From contig JAJPJH010000028.1 of the NCBI GenBank assembly GCA_021324335.1, positions 1 to 64,000 on the forward strand: a DNA stretch of 64,000 bases, given 5' to 3'. This stretch comes from Gammaproteobacteria bacterium (GTDB lineage: Bacteria > Pseudomonadota > Gammaproteobacteria > DSM-16500). The notes beneath the pieces are model-generated. The model made no database searches. It worked only from the letters and a program-made list of their open reading frames with translations, and had not been told where the DNA came from. The position numbers and the translations under genes are program-made. Below are positions 27,369 through 37,369 of this stretch, one piece after another (the stretch's first letter is position 1; the number at the start of each line of letters is the position of its first letter).

Positions 27369-28883
27369 ATGTCTTTTTATCAGCGCTGCGTACAACTGAT
27401 GGTTATTGTTCTACCTACATGTTTATCAGCGTGCATGGTCGGCCCTAATTTTCATCAGCCTGATGCGCCAAAAGTCTCCCGTTATAATGCCACACCTCTG
27501 CCGGCAAAAACGGCGCGTACGCCTTATGCAGGACAAGCGGGAAAAGCGCAAGCATATGTTTATACCCAAGATATTCCCGCGGATTGGTGGTATTTATTCC
27601 ATTCACCTGAAATTAATCGCTTAGTAGAAATAGGCTTAGCAAATAGCCCGAACTTAGCTTCCGCTATCGCAGCATTGCGACAGGCGCAAGAAGCAGTGAA
27701 TGCGCAAATTGGAAATTCACTCTTCCCTGCCGTGAATGCGGGTCTCTCAGGCGAACGTCAGCGTTTTAATGATGCTTCATTAGGTACTAATTCCTCAAGT
27801 ATTTTTAATACATTTAACGCCTCTGTGAATGTTTCCTATACACTTGATGTCTTTGGCGGTGCCAGGCGTCAGATTGAAGCTTTGCAAGCACAGGTAGATT
27901 ATCAACAATTCCAGCTACTCGCAGCTTATTTGACGTTGACGACCAATATTGTGACCACGGCCGTGACAATTGCTTCGCTGGAAGAACAAATTGAAGCCAC
28001 GCAGGCTTTAGTCAAAGATGAAGAACAGCAATTAGCGATTCTTCAGAAGCAATTCCACCTGGGCGGCATTGCTGCTCCTGTCCTATTGACGCAACAGACT
28101 TTAGTCGAGCAAACTCGGGCAACCTTGCCACCTTTAGAAAAATCGCTTTCCCAATCACGGCATGCCCTAGCTGTTCTCCTGGGGGATTATCCCGATACAA
28201 ACTTCCCACACATTAATTTAGAAACATTAAATTTACCGGCAAAATTACCCGTCAGCTTACCTTCGAAGGTCGTGCGCCAGCGACCCGATGTCCGAGCCTC
28301 CGAAGCCCTCTGGCATGCAGCCAGTGCTCAAGTAGGTGTGGCGACTGCGAATTTATTCCCGCAGTTTACCCTGACAGGCGCCTATGGTTGGTCTAGTAAT
28401 ACGGCTTCTGCTTTATTTGAACCACAAAATAAAATATGGAATTACATGACTCAAATTACTCAGCCTATTTTTCACGGCGGCGCCCTACTCGCTTCACGGC
28501 GTGAGGCAATAGATGCTTACGACCAAAGTGCAGCACAATATCGCCAAACCGTCTTGCAAGCTTTTCAGAATGTAGCAGACGTATTACGCGCACTGGAAAC
28601 CGATGCAAGAACCTTCCAAGCCCAAAAAGCCGCCGAAACAGCAGCGCGTCAAAATCTTAAAATTACTCAAGAGCAATATTTCCTAGGAGCAATTAATTAT
28701 TTAAATTTACTCACTGCCGAACAACAATATCACCAAACCTTGATCAGCCGTATTCAAGCTCAAGCAACACGTTATACGGATACAGCAGCCTTGTTCCAAG
28801 CATTAGGTGGTGGCTGGTGGAATCGTCATCAAAAATGTGATCCAATCAATCCCACTAAAGCGTCATTAACTTGTCCAGTGTGA
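27369..28883 (+). CDS. RND efflux outer-membrane lipoprotein (NodT/OprM family)
   Basis: A 504-residue TolC-like outer-membrane channel. The signal peptide ends in a lipobox (CLSAC, Cys22), followed by MVGPNFHQPDAP, typical of NodT-family factors, and IPADWWYLFHSPEINRLVEIGLANSPNL. Two repeats of long helices and strands (AIAALRQAQEAVN; KVVRQRPDVRASEALWHAASAQVGVATANLFPQ) form the half-barrels. It is the exit duct of the tripartite pump encoded with the next two genes, 15 bp upstream of the adaptor gene. Confidence 0.94.
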   Translation: MSFYQRCVQLMVIVLPTCLSACMVGPNFHQPDAPKVSRYNATPLPAKTARTPYAGQAGKAQAYVYTQDIPADWWYLFHSPEINRLVEIGLANSPNLASAIAALRQAQEAVNAQIGNSLFPAVNAGLSGERQRFNDASLGTNSSSIFNTFNASVNVSYTLDVFGGARRQIEALQAQVDYQQFQLLAAYLTLTTNIVTTAVTIASLEEQIEATQALVKDEEQQLAILQKQFHLGGIAAPVLLTQQTLVEQTRATLPPLEKSLSQSRHALAVLLGDYPDTNFPHINLETLNLPAKLPVSLPSKVVRQRPDVRASEALWHAASAQVGVATANLFPQFTLTGAYGWSSNTASALFEPQNKIWNYMTQITQPIFHGGALLASRREAIDAYDQSAAQYRQTVLQAFQNVADVLRALETDARTFQAQKAAETAARQNLKITQEQYFLGAINYLNLLTAEQQYHQTLISRIQAQATRYTDTAALFQALGGGWWNRHQKCDPINPTKASLTCPV

Positions 28884-28898
28884 AGAGGAAATGAGCCT

Positions 28899-30068
28899 AT
28901 GAACACAGCATGGATGAAAGAAAAATTAAATACAAAACCCATGAAAATAATGTTAATTACGCTCGGCGTTTTATTTGGCGGTATTTTCCTTTATAAAGCT
29001 ATCATTGAATTAATGATGAAACACTATTTTGCAACGCATACCAATCCAGTTGTCACCGTTTCAACTATGACCGTTGATTATAGTACCTGGCAACCACAGC
29101 TAAAATCCGTTGGTAGTTTACGTGCGACGTTAGGCGTGAACGTGACGGCACAATTAGGTGGCATGATCAAAGCTATTTATTTTAAGCCAGGCAGTATCGT
29201 ACAAGCCGATACCCCCTTGGTACAGCAAAATGCCGATTCAGACATTGCACAATTACAATCGCTACAAGCCAATGCTGAATTAGCCAAAATTACTTATGCC
29301 CGAGACAAAGCGCAATATAAAGTGAAAGCTGTTAGTAAGCAGCAAGTTGAAACCGATGAACAAAATTTAAAAAGCTTAACAGCACAAGTCGCCCAACAAG
29401 CAGCGATTGTCAATAAGCTTACAATTAAAGCTCCTTTTTCTGGACGTTTAGGTATTTCGCAAGTCAATCCTGGTCAATATCTTAATCCAGGCGATGCGAT
29501 TGTCACCCTCCAGAGCTTAGATCCCATTTATGTCGATTTTTACTTACCCCAGCAAGCCTTATCACAACTGCAAGTCGGTCAAAACGTAGTGGTGACGATC
29601 GATACTTTTCCCGGAAAACAGTTCGGCGGCAAAATCACCACGATTAATCCTATCGTCGATACCAATACCCGTAACGTGGAAGTCGAAGCGACGCTTCCTA
29701 ATCCCAACAATCTCCTCACCCCCGGTATGTTTGCAAATGTAGAAGTCAAAGCAGGTAAAACGGCCTCTTACTTAACCGTCCCACAAACAGCGATTACTTT
29801 TAATCCTTATGGGGATATTGTTTTTCTCGTCCATCCCGATGGCAAAGATGAAAACAATCAAGCGATTTTAAAAGTCCAACAAATATTCGTCACAACGGGT
29901 GAAGCACGTGGTGATCAAATTGCGGTATTAAAAGGGATAAAAAAAGGAGACATGATTGTCACGAGCGGCCAGCTCAAACTAAAAAATGGCAGTATCGTAA
30001 AAATTAACAATACCGTTCAGCCGGATGATAGTCCATCGCCGCTTGTTCCAAATGAGCATGGAGGATAG
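28899..30068 (+). CDS. RND efflux periplasmic adaptor (membrane fusion protein)
   Basis: A 389-residue MexA/AcrA-type adaptor. An N-terminal anchor helix (IMLITLGVLFGGIFLYKAIIEL) is followed by the lipoyl half-motifs (GMIKAIYFKPGSIVQADTPLVQ and IKAPFSGRLGISQVNPGQYLNPGDAIVTL). A helical hairpin with a short coiled coil lies between them. The beta-barrel domain (IYVDFYLPQQALSQLQVGQNVVV) and membrane-proximal domain follow. It joins the inner-membrane pump to the outer-membrane factor and lies six bases before the pump gene. Confidence 0.95.
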   Translation: MNTAWMKEKLNTKPMKIMLITLGVLFGGIFLYKAIIELMMKHYFATHTNPVVTVSTMTVDYSTWQPQLKSVGSLRATLGVNVTAQLGGMIKAIYFKPGSIVQADTPLVQQNADSDIAQLQSLQANAELAKITYARDKAQYKVKAVSKQQVETDEQNLKSLTAQVAQQAAIVNKLTIKAPFSGRLGISQVNPGQYLNPGDAIVTLQSLDPIYVDFYLPQQALSQLQVGQNVVVTIDTFPGKQFGGKITTINPIVDTNTRNVEVEATLPNPNNLLTPGMFANVEVKAGKTASYLTVPQTAITFNPYGDIVFLVHPDGKDENNQAILKVQQIFVTTGEARGDQIAVLKGIKKGDMIVTSGQLKLKNGSIVKINNTVQPDDSPSPLVPNEHGG

Positions 30069-30074
30069 AGTCTG

Positions 30075-33000
30075 ATGCAAATAACCGATCTGTTTATCAA
30101 ACGGCCGGTACTTGCGACGGTAGTGAGCTTATTAATTTTAGTGCTCGGTTTACGGTCTGTCGCTTCCTTGCCTATTATGCAATATCCTTATACGGAAAAT
30201 GCCGTTGTCACATTGTCAAGCACTTATACGGGTGCGAATCCGGATGTCGTAGCCGGTTTTATCACCACACCGCTTGAAAATGCGATTGCTCAAGCAAACG
30301 GTATTGACTACATGACATCCACCAGCACATCAGGACAAAGCACGATTACCGTCAATTTATTACTTAATTATGATCCCCTTAAAGCGCTTCCTGATATTAG
30401 TACGAAAATTTCATCGGTCATTAACCAACTCCCTAGCGCTTCTCAACAACCCGTCTTAACCGTGAGTGTCGGGGAAACCATTGACTCCATGTATATTGGT
30501 TTTTACAGCAATGATTTACCTAATAATAAAATCAGTGATTATCTTCTCCGTGTGGTGCAACCTAAATTACAAGCGATTACAGGGGTACAAGTCGCGGAAA
30601 TTTTAGGTAATCGGCAATTTGCGCTGCGTGCCTGGTTAGATCCTACTAAACTAGCTGCTTACAATCTTTCGCCTGCTGATATTGCTACTGCTTTAGCTAA
30701 TAATAACTTTATTTCAGCGGCAGGCCGTACCGATGGCAATATGTTCATTCAAAATTTGAGCACGGATACGATATTAATTGACCCAGAACAATTTCGTAAA
30801 ATGGTGCTTAAATCTCAAAATGGCGCGATTATTCGGCTGGGGGATGTCGCAAAAGTTGATTTGGGCGCACAAAATTACAATGAAGATGTGAGCTTTGATG
30901 GCCATTCTGCTATTTATATTGGGATTAAAATTTTACCCTCAGCAAATTTGTTAACTGTTATTGATAATATCAAAAAAATCTTCCCTTCCATTCAGTCGCA
31001 GCTACCAAAAGGATTAAACGCGCAAATTGTTTATGATGCGAGTGAATATGTACATAGCTCGATTAAAGAAGTCATTAAATCGCTAATGGAAGCCTTTGCT
31101 ATCGTCACGCTAGTGATTTTTCTATTTTTAGGCTCTCTCCGCTCCGTCATCATTCCATTGGTAGCCATACCGCTTTCTATTATCGGGACCTTTTTTGTCA
31201 TGCTCATCCTGGGCTATTCCATTAATTTATTAACATTATTAGCCTTAGTACTTGCCATTGGTCTGGTGGTCGATGATGCCATCATTGTCGTAGAAAACGT
31301 CCAACGCCATATGGAAGAAGGCCAGCCGCTCGTGAAAGCCTCTCTCCTAGCTGCTCGCGAATTAGCTAATCCGATTATCGCCATTACGGTCGTTTTAATC
31401 GCGGTTTATGCACCGATTGGCTTTATGGGCGGTTTAACAGGCGCATTATTCACTTCTTTTGCCTTCACTTTAGCAGGTGCTGTCACTATTTCTGCTATTA
31501 TTGCCTTAACACTTTCACCCATGATGTGTTCTAAATTTTTAAAATTAGAAAACCATGATGGGAATAAATTTATGCACTTCGTTAATCATGTTTTTATGAG
31601 TCTAGAACACCATTATGAGAATGCCTTACATCGCTCTTTAAATTTTTTAGCTGTCACTGCTGTTTTTGCTATTATTATTTTAGTAAGCAACTACTTTCTA
31701 TTTACCACCTCAAAATCAGAACTGGCTCCCCAAGAAGATCAAGGCATCATCATTAGCCAGGTAACAGCAGCCGCTAATGCTTCGCTAGAACAAACGCGGT
31801 TATATTCCAATCAAGCATTTAACATCTTTAAGCACTATCCTGAAACTGAACACATCTTTCGCATCGACGGTGCAGGTAGTTTAAATACCAGTATTATTGG
31901 GATGGTGCTTCAACCCTGGGACCAGCGTAAACGCACTACAAATGAATTACAGCCTATCATTCAAGAACAATTAAATGATATCGCAGGTGCCAAAGTGGCT
32001 GCATTTCAGTTACCTTCCTTACCAGGCGGCGGCCGCGGCTTACCCGTGCAATTTGTCATTACGACGACAGAGGATTTTTACAAATTAAATGACATCATGC
32101 AGCGGGTAGTAGATCAAGCCTATGCTAGCGGAATATTTGCTTATATTGATCCCGATCTTAAGATTGACCAGGAACAAACTTCCATTTTATTAAATCGCGA
32201 TAAAGCATCGGAACTCGGATTAAATATGCAAGATATTGGCAATACATTAAGTACTGCACTCTCCGAAGGTTATATTAATTATTTCGATTATTCAGGCCGC
32301 TCTTATCAGGTTATCCCTCAAATGGTACGGGTAGAACGGCAAAATCCAGAACAATTATTAAATTATTATATTAGAACAGCTGACCACACGAGTGTCCCCC
32401 TTTCCACCCTCGCCAAGCTTAAAAGAAATGTGGTGCCGGAATCTATTAATCATTTTCAGCAATTAAATTCTGCTACTATTTCTGCAGTGCCATTTCCTGG
32501 CGTCACGATGGGAGATGCATTAGCTACCTTAGAAGCCATTGCTAAGCAAGTGTTACCGCAAGGCTATACCGTTGATTACGGCGGCCAATCCCGTCAATAT
32601 GTACAAGAAAGCTCAGCGCTAATTATTACTTTCTTCTTTGCCATCGTAATCATTTTCCTTGCACTGGCTGCTTTATTTGAAAGTTTCCGCGATCCTCTTA
32701 TTGTTCTTATCAGCGTTCCCATGTCGATTTGCGGTGCCATGATTTTTGTTAGCTTAGGAATAAGTGGTGCCAGTTTAAATATTTATTCTGAAGTCGGCTT
32801 GGTGACATTAATTGGCTTAATTAGCAAACATGGTATCCTCATCGTCCAATTTGCGAATGACTTACAGCGTGCAGGTAAGAAAAAACGGGAAGCGATTGAA
32901 ACCGCAGCGCATGTACGATTACGGCCAATTTTGATGACGACGGCTGCAATGGTGTTGGGGGTAATTCCTTTGATCACATCCACCGGGGCGGGCGCATTAA

Positions 33001-33149
33001 GCCGTTTTAATATTGGTTTAGTGATTGCGACGGGTATCGCGATTGGCACCTTGTTTACTCTATTTGTGGTACCAGCCATGTATATGTTTATTGCCGAAGA
33101 TTTTTCAGAAAAAGCACCGGAAGATGGGTTGGTATTAGAAAATCAATAA
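30075..33149 (+). CDS. RND multidrug efflux permease (HAE-1/AcrB-MexB type)
   Basis: A 1024-residue proton-driven pump of normal length with twelve helices and two large periplasmic loops. The N-terminus ITDLFIKRPVLATVVSLLILVLG and helix 4 ALVLAIGLVVDDAIIVVENVQRHMEEG, with its paired aspartates of the proton relay, are diagnostic. PMSICGAMIFVSLGISGASLNIYSEVGLVTLIGLISKHGILIVQFAN and RLRPILMTTAAMVLGVIPL mark the second half. Substrates cannot be read from sequence. It is the third gene of the operon and no regulator is adjacent. Confidence 0.96.
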   Translation: MQITDLFIKRPVLATVVSLLILVLGLRSVASLPIMQYPYTENAVVTLSSTYTGANPDVVAGFITTPLENAIAQANGIDYMTSTSTSGQSTITVNLLLNYDPLKALPDISTKISSVINQLPSASQQPVLTVSVGETIDSMYIGFYSNDLPNNKISDYLLRVVQPKLQAITGVQVAEILGNRQFALRAWLDPTKLAAYNLSPADIATALANNNFISAAGRTDGNMFIQNLSTDTILIDPEQFRKMVLKSQNGAIIRLGDVAKVDLGAQNYNEDVSFDGHSAIYIGIKILPSANLLTVIDNIKKIFPSIQSQLPKGLNAQIVYDASEYVHSSIKEVIKSLMEAFAIVTLVIFLFLGSLRSVIIPLVAIPLSIIGTFFVMLILGYSINLLTLLALVLAIGLVVDDAIIVVENVQRHMEEGQPLVKASLLAARELANPIIAITVVLIAVYAPIGFMGGLTGALFTSFAFTLAGAVTISAIIALTLSPMMCSKFLKLENHDGNKFMHFVNHVFMSLEHHYENALHRSLNFLAVTAVFAIIILVSNYFLFTTSKSELAPQEDQGIIISQVTAAANASLEQTRLYSNQAFNIFKHYPETEHIFRIDGAGSLNTSIIGMVLQPWDQRKRTTNELQPIIQEQLNDIAGAKVAAFQLPSLPGGGRGLPVQFVITTTEDFYKLNDIMQRVVDQAYASGIFAYIDPDLKIDQEQTSILLNRDKASELGLNMQDIGNTLSTALSEGYINYFDYSGRSYQVIPQMVRVERQNPEQLLNYYIRTADHTSVPLSTLAKLKRNVVPESINHFQQLNSATISAVPFPGVTMGDALATLEAIAKQVLPQGYTVDYGGQSRQYVQESSALIITFFFAIVIIFLALAALFESFRDPLIVLISVPMSICGAMIFVSLGISGASLNIYSEVGLVTLIGLISKHGILIVQFANDLQRAGKKKREAIETAAHVRLRPILMTTAAMVLGVIPLITSTGAGALSRFNIGLVIATGIAIGTLFTLFVVPAMYMFIAEDFSEKAPEDGLVLENQ

Positions 33150-33188
33150 TATATACTGGCACCGTGAAACGGAATAGGAAATCCTACT

Positions 33189-34499
33189 GTGGTAACAACA
33201 ACACGTTTAACCCGCGCGCAAATCAAAACGTTATTCCTTTCTTCCCTGGGTGGCATAATCGAATTCTATGATTTCATTATTTACATCTTTCTAGTGAATG
33301 TTATCGAAAAACTTTTTTTCCCTAGTAGTTCAGAATTTGTTACCACATTAAAGACACTCGCTGTTTTTTCCATTAGTTATTTGATACGCCCGTTAGGTGG
33401 GGTAATTTTTTCTCACTTCGGTGACCGGTATGGCCGCAAGACAGTTTTTTTATTGACTATCTTATTAATGGCCATCCCTTCTATTGCTATCGCTCTTTTA
33501 CCCACCGCCGCGCAAATTGGAATAATCGCTCCTATTTTATTGCTCGTTTTCCGTATCCTGCAAGGGCTTGCTTTAGGCGGAGAAATTCCCGCATCGATTA
33601 CGTTTATTTCAGAACATGTCAATGAACAACAGCGTGCTTTTGCCACTTCTATTTTATTTTTCGCTATTAATCTAGGCTTATTATTAGGTTCTTCTGTCAC
33701 CGCACTCATGAACGCTACTTTAAGTACCGAAGCATTATATACCTATGGTTGGCGTATTCTTTTTTTCCTAGGCGGTATATTGGGGCTCTTATCAATTTTT
33801 CTACGACGATCTTTACAAGAAACTTCTACATTCTCCGCTTTACCTAAAAATGACGTTCAACGTATCCCTCTTATCGCATTACTACAGCACTCATGGCTAA
33901 ATGTATTGCAAGGCGCTTTATTGGTAGCATTAGGTTCAGTGAGCATTTTTCTTTATCTTTATTGGCCTCATTATTTAAATGAATATGAAGGCATTAATAT
34001 TACTACCGCATTCAATCTCAATACCGTCGGTATTCTCATTCTGAATTTTTCGATTGTGACCTGCGGATGGCTTGCAGATAAATTTGGCTCTCGAACAATT
34101 TACGCTATTGGAGCGATTTCAATTATTATCTTAACCTATCCTTTATTCCTACTTTTTGGTATGTCCAATCTCACCCTCATCGCAATAAGTTATATAGTAT
34201 TTTCACTGTTATTTGGTTTTATTACTGGCGCTTACCCTGCCCTATTAAGCTCGCTGTTCCCCACGCCAGTGCGTTATTCGGGTATTGCAATGAGTTATAA
34301 TATTGCCTTTGCTTTGTTTGCTGGTTTAAGTCCCATCATTTGTACAGTGGCCATTCACACCTTCCATTCCCCCTTAGCACCTGGATTTTATTTAATTACC
34401 ATCGCCTCATTAGCACTTATCGCATGCCGACTGGGACAGGGTCGCTCCGGAACCCTCCTCCCAGAAAGTGAAAAAGTTTTGGAAGAGCAATTAGCTTAA
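33189..34499 (+). CDS. MFS transporter, MHS (ProP-like) subfamily
   Basis: A 436-residue metabolite:H+ symporter-like carrier with twelve helices. Typical pieces are SLGGIIEFYDFIIYIFL in helix 1, IRPLGGVIFSHFGDRYGRKTVFLLTILLMAIPS, FRILQGLALGGEIPASITFISEH and the inter-domain loop. MHS members import osmolytes, organic acids or similar. The start is a GTG at 33189. It follows the RND operon by 39 bp and could be co-transcribed. Its 3' end overlaps convergent coaX by nine bases. Confidence 0.9.
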   Translation: MVTTTRLTRAQIKTLFLSSLGGIIEFYDFIIYIFLVNVIEKLFFPSSSEFVTTLKTLAVFSISYLIRPLGGVIFSHFGDRYGRKTVFLLTILLMAIPSIAIALLPTAAQIGIIAPILLLVFRILQGLALGGEIPASITFISEHVNEQQRAFATSILFFAINLGLLLGSSVTALMNATLSTEALYTYGWRILFFLGGILGLLSIFLRRSLQETSTFSALPKNDVQRIPLIALLQHSWLNVLQGALLVALGSVSIFLYLYWPHYLNEYEGINITTAFNLNTVGILILNFSIVTCGWLADKFGSRTIYAIGAISIIILTYPLFLLFGMSNLTLIAISYIVFSLLFGFITGAYPALLSSLFPTPVRYSGIAMSYNIAFALFAGLSPIICTVAIHTFHSPLAPGFYLITIASLALIACRLGQGRSGTLLPESEKVLEEQLA

Positions 34500-35264
34500 T
34501 GAATAAGCATAGGCTTTATATAAACCTTGCAGCACAAGATCTGGCAAGATGACATCGAATAATGTTTTATCTCGATATAATTGCGCAAATCCTCCTGTCC
34601 CAATCACCATCGTGACGTCACCCTGGAATACTTCCTGCTTAAAGCCTGCGATAATTTCTTTTAAGCCACCTAATTGGCTGTAATACAAGCCAGCTTGAAT
34701 ACTTTCACGCGTCGATCGGCCTAAATAAGTGGTGGGTGCTTCGATATCAACCGCCATTAATTTAGCTGTATTTGCCTTCAACGACTCCATACTTAAGCGC
34801 AGCCCTGGCAAAATCGCACCGCCTAAATAATCTTTCTTTTTAGTTACTGCACAGAGTGTGGTAGCTGTTCCCATATCGACGATAATTAAATTTTGATTAG
34901 GATAGTGGCTCACTGCGCCAATAGCATTTGCAATCCGATCAGCGCCGACTTCATTGGGATTTTTGTATTTAATATTTAAGCCCGTTTTTACGCCTGCTTG
35001 CAGCATGAAAAATTCGGATTTGAAATACAAGGAAATGGTATGTCGTATGGTGAAATCGCAACCTGGTACTACCGAGCTCACTGCGGTTGCAGTAATTTGT
35101 TCGGGCGCAATTTTTTTAGCTTGTAAAATATTTAACAAAAAAATACCGAATTGATCAGCCGTGCCAATTAAATGAGTCGCATAACGAAAACGGGCGATGA
35201 GTTCATCATTATCAAATACACCACCTAGAATGTGAGTGTTACCAACATCTAAACACAATAGCAT
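34491..35264 (-). CDS. coaX: Type III pantothenate kinase
   Basis: A 257-residue ASKHA-fold kinase that phosphorylates pantothenate, the first step to coenzyme A. LCLDVGNTHILGGVF is the N-terminal phosphate loop; GADRIANAIGAVSHYPNQNLIIVDMGTATTLCAV and LGGAILPGLRLSMESLKANTAKL are typical CoaX motifs. An upstream in-frame ATG at 35306 would add 14 residues, but the ATG at 35264 matches the family start and has GGAG upstream. It follows panB and panC, giving a compact vitamin B5-to-CoA cluster. Confidence 0.96.
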   Translation of the reverse strand: MLLCLDVGNTHILGGVFDNDELIARFRYATHLIGTADQFGIFLLNILQAKKIAPEQITATAVSSVVPGCDFTIRHTISLYFKSEFFMLQAGVKTGLNIKYKNPNEVGADRIANAIGAVSHYPNQNLIIVDMGTATTLCAVTKKKDYLGGAILPGLRLSMESLKANTAKLMAVDIEAPTTYLGRSTRESIQAGLYYSQLGGLKEIIAGFKQEVFQGDVTMVIGTGGFAQLYRDKTLFDVILPDLVLQGLYKAYAYSLS

Positions 35265-35306
35265 TACATTTTCTCTCCAATTAATATCATCCTTAGATAG
35301 GTACAC

Positions 35307-36068
35307 TTATGGTGACAAAATAACATTATCAATTAACCGCACATCATCTACCCACACCGCTCCTAAACGCCGTTGCCAACGATCAGCTATATAGTCGACT
35401 TTAAATCCTAATAATTCTAATTGTTTTGTAATATCTTCCGCACATTGCCCGCTTTGCAGTAAACGAGGAAAATGTGCAGCTTTTTGTCGTTGTTCCGGGG
35501 TTAATCGCGAGTTTCTCGAACTTAATGCCAAACCATCTTCCGCACGCATCGTTTCACATGGAATAATGTCTACTGGCAAAAACAAAGCAGCCACCATTTT
35601 TTTCACTAATAATAATTGCTGATAATCTTTTTCGCCAAAATAAGCCCGCGTTGCTTGCACTAAATTCAACAGTTTTAAAACCACCGTCAACATACCATTA
35701 AAATGCCCAGGTCTAAATTCGCCCTCTAATTCACGGCTTAATTCGGTTTCAGTTACTTGAATTTGATAGTGATCAGCATACATGGATTCTGCATCAGGCA
35801 AAAATAAATAATCCACTCCATGCGAAGCCAATAGTGAGGTATCTTGCTCAATAGTGCGGGGATACAATTGAAAATCACTCGCTTGATTAAATTGAGTAGG
35901 ATTAACAAAAATACTCACCACCGTCACCTCATTTTCTGCACGTGAGCGCTCGCATAAACTTAAATGCCCCGCATGCAAATGCCCCATCGTCGGCACAAAA
36001 CCGATGGAGCGTCCGGTTAAGTTTTTTCGTAGGGTTTGCCAATCATTTATTTTGGTAACAATGTTCAT
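35307..36068 (-). CDS. panC: Pantothenate synthetase
   Basis: A 253-residue ligase joining beta-alanine and pantoate with ATP. FVPTMGHLHAGHLSL is the nucleotidyl-transferase HIGH-like motif, then FVNPTQF, FRPGHFNGMLTVVLKL, YFGEKDYQQLLLVKKMV, and the adenylate-binding LALSSRNSRLT (KMSKS-like loop). It is slightly shorter at the C-terminus than E. coli PanC (283). The ATG at 36068 lies inside the end of panB, overlapping by 26 bases, so the two genes are likely translationally coupled. Confidence 0.96.
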   Translation of the reverse strand: MNIVTKINDWQTLRKNLTGRSIGFVPTMGHLHAGHLSLCERSRAENEVTVVSIFVNPTQFNQASDFQLYPRTIEQDTSLLASHGVDYLFLPDAESMYADHYQIQVTETELSRELEGEFRPGHFNGMLTVVLKLLNLVQATRAYFGEKDYQQLLLVKKMVAALFLPVDIIPCETMRAEDGLALSSRNSRLTPEQRQKAAHFPRLLQSGQCAEDITKQLELLGFKVDYIADRWQRRLGAVWVDDVRLIDNVILSP

Positions 36069-36840
36069 CTTGTGGAAAGGCTCCTGTTTTGACTGCATTG
36101 ACGTAAGCATCAATCCCATTTTTCACTTGCTCATAACCGTTTACAAATGTTTTAACAAATTTCGGTTTGAAATCGATGTTTAATCCCAATAAATCTTGAA
36201 ACACTAACACTTGCCCATCGGTATCTGGACCTGCGCCAATACCAATAGTGGGAATGGATAATAACTGGGTAATTTCTTTGCCTAATGCATTCGGAACACA
36301 TTCTAGTACCACTGCAAAACAGCCGGCTTCTTGCAATTGCAGAGCTTCTTCTTTCAAACGCGCCGCGCTTTCTTGAGTTTTACCTTGTACTTTGAACCCC
36401 CCTAGCGTGTGAATCATTTGCAGTGTTAAGCCGATATGGCCCATGACAGGAATACCGGATTCTACTAAATGGCGAATGAAGGAAATATTACCTGCTGCCC
36501 CTTCCAATTTGACAGCTTGGGCACCTGCTTGCATGAGCGATTGCACAGCAGTGATATTTTTGCTTAGCGATTTACGATAAGCCAAGAAAGGTAAATCACT
36601 AATAAGAAATTTATTCCCTGCGCCGCGACTCACGGCTGCCGTATGGAAAACCATCATTTCGAGCGTGGCTGGAAGCGTATCTTTAAAACCGTGCATGGTC
36701 ATGGCTGCACTATCACCTACTAACAAACAATCCACGTCTGTTTGCGCCACAATACGGGCACTCGTGTAATCGTAGCAAGTAACCATAGTGATTTTTTCGT
36801 TAGCGGCTTTCTTTTTATAAAAATCGAAAATAGTAGTCAT
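36043..36840 (-). CDS. panB: 3-methyl-2-oxobutanoate hydroxymethyltransferase
   Basis: A 265-residue TIM-barrel enzyme adding a hydroxymethyl group from methylene-tetrahydrofolate to alpha-ketoisovalerate. Family marks: ITMVTCYDYTSARIV, LLVGDSAAMTMHGFKDTLPATLEMM, AVKLEGA, PVMGHIGLTLQ and IPTIGIGAGPDTDGQVLVFQDLLGL. GAGGAGATTGCG before the ATG gives a strong ribosome-binding site. It is the first gene of the panB–panC–coaX group. Confidence 0.96.
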   Translation of the reverse strand: MTTIFDFYKKKAANEKITMVTCYDYTSARIVAQTDVDCLLVGDSAAMTMHGFKDTLPATLEMMVFHTAAVSRGAGNKFLISDLPFLAYRKSLSKNITAVQSLMQAGAQAVKLEGAAGNISFIRHLVESGIPVMGHIGLTLQMIHTLGGFKVQGKTQESAARLKEEALQLQEAGCFAVVLECVPNALGKEITQLLSIPTIGIGAGPDTDGQVLVFQDLLGLNIDFKPKFVKTFVNGYEQVKNGIDAYVNAVKTGAFPQDEHCYQNK

Positions 36841-37006
36841 CGCAATCTCCTCAGGAAACTGCGATCAAGAGGGAGGAAATAGGTACCTGTCTCATGATCA
36901 AGTCCTGTATAAATTTTAGTTGGCTCAGTGTCTCTGCCCGGAGGGTCAGATCAAGGGATAATTTATAGGAGGATGAGGGAGGTTGCAAGAGCTAAGCTTT
37001 CCTATA

Positions 37007-37035
37007 TTGCTAAAATCCTAATTTAGGAATATAAT
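37007..37035 (+). promoter_or_regulatory. Sigma-70-type promoter of toxin–antitoxin pair
   Basis: TTGCTA (37007–37012) and TATAAT (37030–37035) are separated by the ideal 17 bases. Transcription would start near 37042. A dyad (CGGT…TATA around a T-rich centre) at about 37059–37078 lies between the start and the antitoxin ATG and could be the autoregulatory operator. Confidence 0.65.
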
Positions 37036-37108
37036 AAAGAGAGTCAGTAAATTAACAACGGTTTATATTTTTATACCGATGTACAGTACTAACTACGAGG
37101 TTCTTTCT

Positions 37109-37369
37109 ATGAGCGAACATCAAACAATCAAAGTAATAGGGGCAAATGGGCAAATTTCCCTTGGAAAAGAATTTGCGGGCAAAACCGTATTAATCGATCA
37201 AATCACTCCTGGAACCTGGATTATTAAATCAGGTGAATTTATTCCTGACTCAGAAAAATGGCTCTATCAAGGCAATAATCTAGCTAAATTAGAAAAAGCC
37301 CTCGAATGGGCTGAAAAAAATAAACCTGTTGATAATTTTGATCAATTAGCAAAGAAAATTGAAAAATGA
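37109..37369 (+). CDS. Antitoxin of RelE-like TA pair (AbrB-like N-terminus)
   Basis: An 86-residue protein. The start IKVIGANGQISLGKEFAGKTVLIDQITPGTWIIKSG resembles a swapped-hairpin AbrB-type DNA-binding domain; the acidic/helical tail LEKALEWAEKNKPVDNFDQLAKKIE is typical of a toxin-wrapping antitoxin segment. A frame beginning at 37079 is longer, but the ATG at 37109 has GAGG eight bases upstream. Its stop overlaps the toxin ATG by four bases. Confidence 0.8.
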   Translation: MSEHQTIKVIGANGQISLGKEFAGKTVLIDQITPGTWIIKSGEFIPDSEKWLYQGNNLAKLEKALEWAEKNKPVDNFDQLAKKIEK